A stretch of 33,474 bases of DNA from assembly GCA_903951635.1 (NCBI GenBank), contig CAJBCV010000520.1, positions 1 through 33,474 on the forward strand. The letters run 5' to 3'. Positions 1 through 5,921 of the stretch are shown here, one piece after another; position 1 is the first letter of the stretch; the number at the start of each line of letters is the position of its first letter. The position numbers and the translations under genes were made by a program. The notes under the pieces were generated by a model. It saw only the letters and a program-made list of their open reading frames with translations, did no database searches and was not told where the DNA came from. The stretch comes from an uncultured Planctomycetaceae bacterium (GTDB lineage: Bacteria; Planctomycetota; Planctomycetia; Pirellulales; UBA1268).

Positions 1-97
1 CAGGCTAACGGCCGGCTGATACATTCGGGGGCCTTCACCTGCGTGGGCCCTTCGTCCACGACACCCCAGATCCTCGACGGCCCAGTGAGCTTTTTCC

Positions 98-745
98 ATG
101 GAACCGAGATCGACCCACGCCCGGAAGGAATACGAGCAGGGGGCGCTCGACGAGGCCACCGTGGCCCGCGATCCGATCCGCCAGTTCGCTCTATGGTACG
201 ACGGCGCGGTCGCCGCCGGCGTGCCGGAGCCTGAGGCGATGACGCTCTCCACGGCCACCCACGACGCGCGTCCTTCGGCCCGCATCGTGCTCCTCCGTGG
301 CTTCGATGCCGCCGGCTTCTGCTTCTTCACCAACTACGACGGCCGCAAGGGGCGCGAACTCGCAGCCAACCCCTTCGCCGCCCTCACGTTTCACTGGGCG
401 ATCCTCGAACAGCAGGTGAGGATCGAGGGACGCGTCGAGCGGACGACCGCGACGGAATCAGACGACTACTTCCGCACCCGGCCGGCCACTTCGCGAATCG
501 GGGCTTGGAGCTCGCCGCAGAGCGAGGTAATAGCCGATCGAGCCGCCCTCGAAGATCTCTTCGCCCGCTTTAGCGCCGAGCATCCGAACCCCGAGACGAT
601 TCCGCGGCCGCCGAACTGGGGCGGCTTCCGGCTGGTGCCAGAGCGGATCGAGTTTTGGCAGGGCCGGCCAAGCCGGCTCCACGACCGGCTCTGCTTCCGG
701 CGCGAGTCCGGCGACAAGTGGCTCCTTGAGCGGCTCGCCCCCTGA
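98..745 (+). CDS. pdxH: Pyridoxamine 5'-phosphate oxidase
   Basis: This 215-residue protein is the normal length for PdxH, the FMN enzyme that oxidises pyridoxamine/pyridoxine 5'-phosphate to pyridoxal 5'-phosphate in the cytoplasm. The N-terminal half carries the FMN-binding split barrel (about residues 25-125), including [11 protein letters not shown] and [16 protein letters not shown]. Next come [14 protein letters not shown] and the C-terminal dimerisation region with [19 protein letters not shown] and RPSRLHDR, ending in the typical W-L-ERLAP. The ATG at 98 is the first start that keeps the conserved RKEY segment. The gene stands alone and its 3' end faces the vapBC locus. It looks intact, and I see no clear promoter or Shine-Dalgarno sequence in the 97 bases before it. 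Confidence 0.96.
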   Translation: MEPRSTHARKEYEQGALDEATVARDPIRQFALWYDGAVAAGVPEPEAMTLSTATHDARPSARIVLLRGFDAAGFCFFTNYDGRKGRELAANPFAALTFHWAILEQQVRIEGRVERTTATESDDYFRTRPATSRIGAWSSPQSEVIADRAALEDLFARFSAEHPNPETIPRPPNWGGFRLVPERIEFWQGRPSRLHDRLCFRRESGDKWLLERLAP

Positions 746-868
746 CGGGAGGCTTTAACCGGATGGCCAACAGTCATTGCTGCGGCCACGGCACTGGAGA
801 ATGCGGTCCACACTCGAACGAGACGGACGCCCGGAAAGAAGGCAGGGCCACGCCACAGCGGTCCCCGA

Positions 869-1296
869 TCAGGCGACGGGATTCTCCAGCCTGAGCCCGG
901 GAAATCGGCTGAAGTCGGTGTCGGCAGAGACGACCGCGAGGCCGTGTTCCAGCGCTAGGGCCGCGAGATGGGCATCCGGCACGTGCTCGGCGCGGACGCC
1001 GGTCGCGATGAGAAGTTCGCCAAGGATCCCTTGGTGACGCGGTGTCGGCTGCGGCACCCACGCCGATTCGCAGGCTAGCCATTCCTCCACCTGCCGCCAC
1101 GCCGTGGCCACGCTCACAGGCCGGTCAAAAAGCCGTTGGTTGCTCGTGAGGCGGACAAACGCGAGCAGGCTCGGCCAGGGAGCCCGAGTGGCACGCCGTC
1201 GTTGAGCTTCCCGTCGAGCCAGGCGCGGGCCCGTTCGTGCTGTGGAAACGATGTTGTGAACGCGTACACGAGGATGTTCGCATCAACGAGCCTCAT
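869..1296 (-). pseudogene. vapC: VapC-like PIN-domain toxin, interrupted by a one-base deletion
   Basis: Two adjacent minus-strand frames together make one PIN-domain RNase toxin of about 142 residues. The first (1114-1296) gives MRLVDANILVYAF and HERARAWLDG, with the invariant early Asp. It then loses homology after GVPLGLP near position 1177-1180 and stops. The second frame, read from the same point, continues as WPSLLAFVRLT, then SVATAWRQVEEWL, then PDAHLAALALEHGLAVVSADTDF with the later acidic residues, and ends in FPGL. Adding one base at the CCC/T run restores the full domain. Seen directly: the frame break and both halves. Inferred: an inactivating deletion, or a sequencing error. The gene overlaps the antitoxin by four bases (ATGA). 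VapC toxins of this kind cleave RNA. Confidence 0.85.
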
Positions 1297-1541
1297 CGGT
1301 GGCCCTCTCCTTCCGCAGCAGCAAGCGCGGCCGCGACGTCATCGACGTTTGGGAGGCGGCAGCGGCCCATATCGACCGGCCGCGTGCGATAGGGAGCGGC
1401 AGGTTCGCAAGGCTCGTGCATCGCCGCGAGCCCCCTTCGCAGGGCCTCATTCACGAGCTCTTTGAGAGGCGTGTTGAGCTCGCGACGCAACTGCTCAATG
1501 CGGGCGGCAACGTCATCGTCGAGTGAGAGAGTCGTTCTCAT
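1293..1541 (-). CDS. vapB: VapB-like ribbon-helix-helix antitoxin
   Basis: This small protein (82 residues from the ATG at 1541) starts MRTTLSLDDDVAARIEQL, the beta-strand and first helix of a ribbon-helix-helix DNA-binding domain. It continues LKELVNEALRRGL, the second helix. The C-terminal tail, rich in Pro and Arg and then Ala, would be the toxin-binding part. An in-frame ATG four codons upstream exists. I prefer 1541 because the RHH domain begins there and the predicted transcription start falls almost on it. The stop overlaps the start of vapC by ATGA, the usual antitoxin-first coupling. It would neutralise VapC and repress its own operon. The antitoxin frame is intact although the toxin frame is broken. 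Confidence 0.82.
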   Translation of the reverse strand: MRTTLSLDDDVAARIEQLRRELNTPLKELVNEALRRGLAAMHEPCEPAAPYRTRPVDMGRCRLPNVDDVAAALAAAEGEGHR

Positions 1542-1548
1542 GAATAAG

Positions 1549-1578
1549 AACATAAGACGACTGATGTCATGATGTCAA
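1549..1578 (-). promoter_or_regulatory. Putative sigma70 promoter of vapBC, leaderless
   Basis: On the minus strand TTGACA (1573-1578) is followed after 18 bases by TATGTT (1549-1554). This is a perfect -35 and a 4/6 -10. Transcription would begin at about 1541-1543, on or next to the vapB ATG, and no Shine-Dalgarno sequence is present. Seen: the boxes and spacing. Inferred: promoter activity and a leaderless mRNA. Confidence 0.5.
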
Positions 1579-1587
1579 AGACGTCAT
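1569..1587. promoter_or_regulatory. Inverted repeat, probable VapB operator
   Basis: ATGATGTC and GACGTCAT are separated by AAA and are inverted repeats with one mismatch in eight. The repeat overlaps the proposed -35 box of vapBC. Bound antitoxin would therefore block RNA polymerase, the standard autoregulation of vapBC operons. The operator role is inferred. Confidence 0.4.
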
Positions 1588-1989
1588 CGGCCCTCGGTTT
1601 TCCCGGAGATAACTCAACTCAACAACCGGTGAGATCTTTGTATCGACATCCCAGAATTGATATCCATGAAAGAGGGTTGCCTCTCGAGAAATGATCGGCC
1701 CTCTGTGCCAACGATACCTGAGACCCCTGCCCTCTCCCCGTTTGAGGAGAGGGCCAGGAGCTAGGCAGATGGAGACCGAGGCGTTCGCACTCCGCAAACC
1801 CCGAACGGCAGGCCGAGGAGTCAGAATCCGAGCGATACGCCACCGGGAGATCGTCGCCGCGAGTCCCCGCCACAACCGATTGTTCCCGCCACGTCGGCTC
1901 CCCTTTCCCTGCTCGCCTCCCGGCAAAAGACTTTCGGCGGGGTGAGCCGTTCAAGGGATGGGCAGAATCTTCCCCGGGACGGCGGCATC
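1588..1989. other. Intergenic region without a recognisable gene
   Basis: About 400 bases lie between the divergent vapB and the flavoprotein gene. Short open frames here have no recognisable protein features. The first part (to about 1720) is visibly richer in A and T than the surroundings, as if it belongs to the vapBC module. The only other structure noted is the hairpin at 1730-1753. No convincing promoter for the downstream operon was found. Confidence 0.5.
1730..1753. repeat. CCCTCTCC/GGAGAGGG hairpin
   Basis: Perfect 8-bp inverted repeat (1730-1737 with 1746-1753) around an 8-base loop. There is no T-run on either strand, so it is not a canonical terminator. Its look is that of a dispersed intergenic palindrome, but no second copy was seen in this window. 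Confidence 0.45.
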
Positions 1990-3354
1990 ATGCGGCGAAA
2001 CGTGGCGATCGTAGGGGGCGGGCCCGGAGGCCTGTTCACGGCATTGCTCCTCGGCCGTGAAATGGCCACGCCTCCACGGATCACGATCTTCGAGGCCGGC
2101 AACCGGCTCGGAGGCAAGATCGTCACCGGCCGCTTCCACTCGGGCGGCCATTATGAGGCGGGGGCAGCGGAGCTTTACGACTACTCCCCGATCGACACCG
2201 ATCCTCTCCGGGATCTGGTCGAGGAGTTCGGTCTCCCGATCATCGAGATGGGAGGAGCCGCTGCCGTGCTCGACGGTCGGGTGATCGGCAATCTCGAGCA
2301 GTTGCAAGACCGGCTCGGCGCCGGCGCCGCCGCGGCGTTCGTCGCCTTCGACGCCCGCGCCAAGGCGTCGATCACCCCGGTGGACTTCTATGAATCGGGC
2401 TCCGTCCCCGGGCGGGTGGAGCCGGGGTCGTTCGCCGACCACCTCGAGGGCATCGGTGACGCCGCGGTGCGCCGCTACATCGAGATCCTCGTCCATAGCG
2501 ATCTGGCAACCGAACCGGCGCGGACGAGCGTCCAGTACGGCCTGCACAACTACCTCATGAACGACCCCCGGTACCTGCGGCTCTACTGCATCGGCGGGGG
2601 CAACGAGCAGCTCGTCGACGCGCTGGCTGCCCGGATCGACGCCGACATCCGCCTCGGGACACCCGTCGTCGAGGTGGGGGCCACCTCCGACGGCGCGATC
2701 GGCCTGACAAGCGAAGGACCGCGGGGCCGCCGCGAGGAGCCCTTTGACATCGTGATCCTCGCCCTCCCCCACGAGTGCCTCTCACGGCTACGCTTCGTGG
2801 GAGCAGAGCTCGAGTCCGCCCTCGCCTGCCACCTCAAACGCCACGACCATCCGGCCCACTACCTCCGGGTCACGATCCTTTTCGATCGCCCGTTCTGGCG
2901 AGGGCTCGTGAGCGATTCGTTTTTCATGCTCGACCATTTTGGCGGCTGCTGCCTCTATGACGAGTCGGCCCGTGCGCCCGATGAGGGGGCAGCGGCGCTG
3001 GGATGGCTCTTGAGCGGGGCAGAGGCGGAACGCCTCGCGAGCCTTGACGACGACGATCTCGTGAGCCTCATGCTCGGGGCGTTACCCGAGCCGCTGGCAT
3101 CGGCGCGGGGCCGGGTGGTCGAGAGCCGGGTGCACCGCTGGATCAACGCCGTCAGCGCCCTGCCGGGGGGCTGGCCGCCGACCGGGCTCGACGAGCGTCA
3201 CCGGCCGGAGCCTGCCGGCCACCCCGGCCTGTTCCTCGTCGGCGACTATCTGTTCGATTCCACCCTCAACGGCGTGCTCGATTCGGCCCAGCATGTGGCA
3301 GGATGGGTGGCGGCCATCGATACCGAAACCATGCCCGCACGGACGACCTCATGA
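1990..3354 (+). CDS. FAD-dependent amine-oxidase-like oxidoreductase
   Basis: This 454-residue flavoprotein begins MRRNVAIVGGGPGGLF, a dinucleotide-binding GxGxxG strand-loop-helix at the extreme N-terminus. It continues with the second FAD motif EAGNRLGGKI at about residues 37-46. The C-terminus has LFLVGDYLFDSTLNGVLDSA, the closing FAD-binding segment of the flavin amine oxidase/protoporphyrinogen oxidase superfamily. The in-frame GTG at 1942 would add 16 residues without homology, so the ATG at 1990 is chosen. No signal peptide or membrane span is evident, so it is probably cytoplasmic. The substrate is unknown. Amine oxidase, protoporphyrinogen oxidase or carotenoid desaturase-like chemistry are all possible. 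It is the first gene of a three-gene operon and overlaps the next start by ATGA. Confidence 0.8.
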   Translation: MRRNVAIVGGGPGGLFTALLLGREMATPPRITIFEAGNRLGGKIVTGRFHSGGHYEAGAAELYDYSPIDTDPLRDLVEEFGLPIIEMGGAAAVLDGRVIGNLEQLQDRLGAGAAAAFVAFDARAKASITPVDFYESGSVPGRVEPGSFADHLEGIGDAAVRRYIEILVHSDLATEPARTSVQYGLHNYLMNDPRYLRLYCIGGGNEQLVDALAARIDADIRLGTPVVEVGATSDGAIGLTSEGPRGRREEPFDIVILALPHECLSRLRFVGAELESALACHLKRHDHPAHYLRVTILFDRPFWRGLVSDSFFMLDHFGGCCLYDESARAPDEGAAALGWLLSGAEAERLASLDDDDLVSLMLGALPEPLASARGRVVESRVHRWINAVSALPGGWPPTGLDERHRPEPAGHPGLFLVGDYLFDSTLNGVLDSAQHVAGWVAAIDTETMPARTTS

Positions 3355-4076
3355 TGACACCACGGCTCGAGCCCGATCTGGTCGTCCGCGAGGAGGAGGT
3401 GCCGCTGGTCGGCGCCGACATTCTCCGCCTGCGCTGCGTCGCCGACCGGGCCGGGAGCGAAGCCGGCGTCGAGGCGGCGCTGGCCTGGGTGACGGAGGGG
3501 AAGGCCCTGCCTGCGACCGTTCTCCCGCTCTACGGCACCCATGTCGTCTGGTCGCCGGCCCGGGCGGTGTGCATCGCCCCTGCCGATCGGCTCGGGCAGG
3601 TTCGCGACGCGGTCGTCGAGTTCTCCCGCTGCGAGTCGGGGATTCGCGACCTCGAGGCCGGGATCGTGGCGGGGCTCAGCGACCTCGATGGCGACGCGAC
3701 CGCGGTCTTTGACGTCGATCTCGACGACGCGCGCCGCCGGCAACTGGCGGGCCGGTATCGAGCCGCCGTCGGGATGCAGGCGGGGCTTGCGCGTCTGGCG
3801 CCGCAGGTCCACACACCCCGGCTCCATCCCCCGACGCTCGCCGGCCAGATCGCCGAGCGCCTCCGCGAGCGGACCAGGCTGGCCGAGAGGCTCGAGTTTG
3901 CCGTTCAGCAGGCGGAGGTGCTCGTGCGCGTCTACGAACAGTGTGGCCAGCGGGCGAGCGACGCCGTGATCAGCGGGCGGCACCTCCGGCTGGAATGGGC
4001 GATCGTCGTGCTGCTTGCTGCCGAGACGTTGTTTCTGTTCGTCGATCTCCTCGCCTCGTCGGGCACCCCCACATGA
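3351..4076 (+). CDS. RMD1/DUF155-like protein with C-terminal membrane anchor
   Basis: This is a 241-residue protein that I recognise only tentatively. The start is ATG 3351, overlapping the upstream TGA by four bases; an in-frame ATG follows directly. The body is mostly charged and helical. It has an acidic middle, then a long helical stretch rich in Arg, Glu and Leu (about residues 155-215), and ends with a single hydrophobic segment, LEWAIVVLLAAETLFLFVDL. A helical C-terminal half leading into an H..LEW-hydrophobic tail is the pattern of the RMD1/YagE (DUF155) family, whose biochemical role in bacteria is unclear. This is an inference from overall pattern; the N-terminal half gives little support. 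It would be tail-anchored in the inner membrane. It overlaps the next gene by ATGA, implying translational coupling. Confidence 0.5.
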   Translation: MMTPRLEPDLVVREEEVPLVGADILRLRCVADRAGSEAGVEAALAWVTEGKALPATVLPLYGTHVVWSPARAVCIAPADRLGQVRDAVVEFSRCESGIRDLEAGIVAGLSDLDGDATAVFDVDLDDARRRQLAGRYRAAVGMQAGLARLAPQVHTPRLHPPTLAGQIAERLRERTRLAERLEFAVQQAEVLVRVYEQCGQRASDAVISGRHLRLEWAIVVLLAAETLFLFVDLLASSGTPT

Positions 4077-5233
4077 GCCCGCGCCCGACACCGTCGACCG
4101 ACCGGAAGCCCTCGCTCGATCTCCTGCGGGCGATCGCCATCGCCATGATGGTGGTGGTGCACTTCGTCGAGAACCTCTCGGGGAGCCATGGCATCGACGG
4201 CGGGCCGATGATCGGGGCCAACCGCGTCTGGTGGCTGCCGACCGGCTTTGCAGCGCCGATCTTCACGTTTCTCTCGGGGGTGAACTACCGGCTCTGGGCC
4301 GCTCGGCAGGCCCATGGCGGCCGCGACGATGAGGCGATCTCGAAGACGACGATCCGCCGCGGCCTCTTCCTCTTCGGCCTCGGCTTCGCCTTCAATATTC
4401 TCGTCTGGATGCCTGCGGACACCTTCAACTGGGACATCCTCACCTTCACCGGCAGCGGCTTGCTGGCCCTCGATGTCGTGCGGCGGATGCCGCCGGGGGT
4501 GGCGCTGGCTGCCTGCGGCCTCGTGCTCCTGGCCAGTCCGCTGCTCCGCGAACGAGCCGACTACAACGCCTTTTGGACTGAAGGCTCTTTCGATCCTGAC
4601 TTCACGCTCAGCGACGTGATGCTCGGCTACCTCGTCACTGGTTTTTTTCCCCTCCTGCCCTGGATCGTCTACCCCGTGGTGGGGTATCTGGCCGCCGGGG
4701 AACTCTTCCCGGCCGAGATTCGCGGGAAGCCGGCCGACCACGGACGGCGGGCCGGACTCGCCGGCCTCCTCCTCGTCGTCGCCTCGTTGGCGATCCTCAC
4801 GGTGGAGCCTTTGCTGCCCATCCGTTTGGGGCGGAACGGATCGTTTTTCTGGACCATGTTTCCGGCCTCGACGCCGTATGTCCTCGGCACGCTGGGAACC
4901 GCGCTGGCGGCAACTGCACTGCTACAGTGGGCCGTCGATCGGAAGCAGCAGCCGGCATGGGCGCGGGCGGTGGCCCCGTGGGCCGCCCTTTTCAGCCGCT
5001 ACTCGCTGTCGCTCTATCTCCTCCATCACGTCGTCCATGTCTGGCCGTTGTGGTGGGCGGGCTTGGCGACGGGTGGAGGCGATACCATGGTCTACTGGCA
5101 GCGGGCGATGCCGGCCTGGCAGTCGGTTGGTCTGGCGTTGATCTTTCTCCCCGTCGCCGCCGTCACGTTTCGCTCGATCCACGCGCGCCGGATCCCCACG
5201 GTGGAATCCTTGATGCGCTGGTTGTGCGATTGA
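4073..5233 (+). CDS. DUF1624/acyltransferase-like multi-pass membrane protein
   Basis: This 386-residue protein has about ten hydrophobic helices. It starts at ATG 4073, overlapping the upstream stop by four bases. The first membrane segment, SLDLLRAIAIAMMVVVHF, matches the D-x-LRG/A-x-AI start of heparan-alpha-glucosaminide acetyltransferase-like (DUF1624) and related acyltransferase-3 membrane proteins. The conserved second block AAPIFTFLSGVNYRL follows. FNWDILTFTGSGLLALD and a late SLSLYLLHHVVHVW are also typical. Members are thought to transfer acyl groups to sugars or envelope molecules across the membrane. The exact substrate here is unknown. It closes the three-gene operon. Linkage to a flavoprotein and a tail-anchored protein suggests an envelope lipid or glycan modification, which is inference. 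Confidence 0.75.
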   Translation: MSPRPTPSTDRKPSLDLLRAIAIAMMVVVHFVENLSGSHGIDGGPMIGANRVWWLPTGFAAPIFTFLSGVNYRLWAARQAHGGRDDEAISKTTIRRGLFLFGLGFAFNILVWMPADTFNWDILTFTGSGLLALDVVRRMPPGVALAACGLVLLASPLLRERADYNAFWTEGSFDPDFTLSDVMLGYLVTGFFPLLPWIVYPVVGYLAAGELFPAEIRGKPADHGRRAGLAGLLLVVASLAILTVEPLLPIRLGRNGSFFWTMFPASTPYVLGTLGTALAATALLQWAVDRKQQPAWARAVAPWAALFSRYSLSLYLLHHVVHVWPLWWAGLATGGGDTMVYWQRAMPAWQSVGLALIFLPVAAVTFRSIHARRIPTVESLMRWLCD

Positions 5234-5259
5234 ATCAGCGAGCGATCAGCAGCTTGACG

Positions 5260-5298
5260 CCCCAGCCCCTGTCGTCCCTGAGATCGACCCGGCTGGGG
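5260..5298 (+). terminator. Possible terminator hairpin after the three-gene operon
   Basis: A perfect 8-bp stem (CCCCAGCC at 5260-5267 with GGCTGGGG at 5291-5298) lies 26 bases after the stop at 5233. The 23-base loop is long and no T-run follows, so intrinsic termination is uncertain. The remaining sequence to 5518 shows nothing recognisable. Confidence 0.25.
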
Positions 5299-5518
5299 TC
5301 TGTCCCGGCCCTCGTCACGGGTGTTCTCGGCCTGCTCGAGCGTTGTCGACTGAAGCCCACCCTCTGGCTGGTTCGCCGACCGCGGACTCCGAGATCCGCC
5401 GGGCGTTGCCGGTGGTGACCTCCCCTCCCCTCCCGTGGTAGAAAATGGAGAGGTTTTTGACCAAGGCGGCAAACAAATCGTCTCGCAGTGAGCCCCAGGG
5501 ACCTCGAAAACCCCTTAC

Positions 5519-5592
5519 GCGCCCGTAGCTCAGGTGGATAGAGCATGGGATTTCTAATCCCAGGGTCGCTGGTTCGAGTCCAGCCGGGCGTA
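5519..5592 (+). tRNA. tRNA-Arg (anticodon TCT)
   Basis: Cloverleaf: acceptor strands GCGCCCG (5519-5525) and CGGGCGT (5585-5591), with a G-T wobble at the first pair and discriminator A at 5592. The D arm is GCTC/GAGC. The anticodon stem TGGGA/TCCCA (5546-5550, 5558-5562) holds loop TTTCTAA, giving anticodon TCT at 5553-5555, which reads AGA/AGG arginine codons. The T arm is GCTGG-TTCGAGT-CCAGC (5568-5584). CCA is not encoded. Its 3' end is duplicated downstream. Confidence 0.96.
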
Positions 5593-5746
5593 TTGGTTGA
5601 CTGGCGGGCGCGGAAGCCCGCCCCCGAGCACGAACCGGAGGTTCGCAAGCGAAGCCTGGCCAGGAGGGCCAGCGGAGCGGAAAGCGAGCCCGCTGGTTCG
5701 AGTCCAGCCGGGCGTCTAGGTTGACTGGCGGGCGCGGAAGCCCGCC
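5567..5746. repeat. Direct repeat of tRNA-Arg 3' end and flank (56 bp, 2 copies)
   Basis: Copy 1 (5567-5622) covers the T arm and 3' acceptor strand of the tRNA plus 30 bases after the discriminator. Copy 2 (5691-5746) repeats it with only two mismatches, 124 bases downstream. Each copy ends in a perfect hairpin, GGCGGGC-6 nt-GCCCGCC (5603-5622 and 5727-5746). Copy 2 has no D or anticodon arm and is not a tRNA gene. No integrase lies between the copies. Tandem segmental duplication or the footprint of a tRNA-targeting element are both possible. Confidence 0.85.
5603..5622 (+). terminator. Hairpin downstream of tRNA-Arg
   Basis: A perfect 7-bp GC stem with a 6-base loop lies 11 bases after the tRNA. 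It could terminate or help process the tRNA transcript, but no U-tract follows. The identical hairpin occurs again at 5727-5746. Confidence 0.35.
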
Positions 5747-5921
5747 GATCTCCCCCTTCCCCCCTCCCCCAGGCCCCCCGTGGGTGACGAGCCTTTCGCC
5801 CGCCACGCCCAGGGGGCAGCGGCCGATCCTGCTGGAGAACGATTTTCTCAGGGTAGACTTGGAGACCTCCCAGGCTTCCCGATCGCCAGGCATGGCTGGG
5901 ATGGCTGCCCCGCCGGCGAGC
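5747..5921. other. Upstream region of the first cytochrome-like gene
   Basis: This C-rich non-coding stretch lies between the tRNA-derived repeat and the chosen start at 5922. An open frame runs through it in phase with the next gene, but it encodes low-complexity Pro/Ser-rich sequence ahead of a normal signal peptide. It is probably untranslated. It contains one copy of a 20-bp palindromic element (5871-5890). No convincing promoter was found. Confidence 0.4.
5871..5890 (-). repeat. Dispersed palindromic element, copy A
   Basis: Read on the minus strand, CCTGGCGATCGGGAAGCCTG matches the plus-strand sequence starting at 20857 with two mismatches. Both copies form a short hairpin around GATCG and lie in non-coding sequence next to PSCyt1/DUF1501 loci. 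Two copies in 33 kb suggest, but do not prove, a dispersed family. Confidence 0.4.

Noticed and set aside
1691..1945. Short plus-strand frame before the flavoprotein gene
   Set aside because: No start signal, no domain pattern and Arg/Pro-rich composition typical of chance frames; it also crosses the hairpin at 1730-1753.
5691..5746. Second tRNA gene downstream of tRNA-Arg
   Set aside because: Only the T arm and the 3' acceptor strand are present. The D arm, anticodon arm and 5' acceptor strand are missing.
5567..5746. Attachment sites of a resident mobile island
   Set aside because: Only 68 bases lie between the copies and no integrase or cargo is present. The duplication is kept as a repeat, not as att sites.
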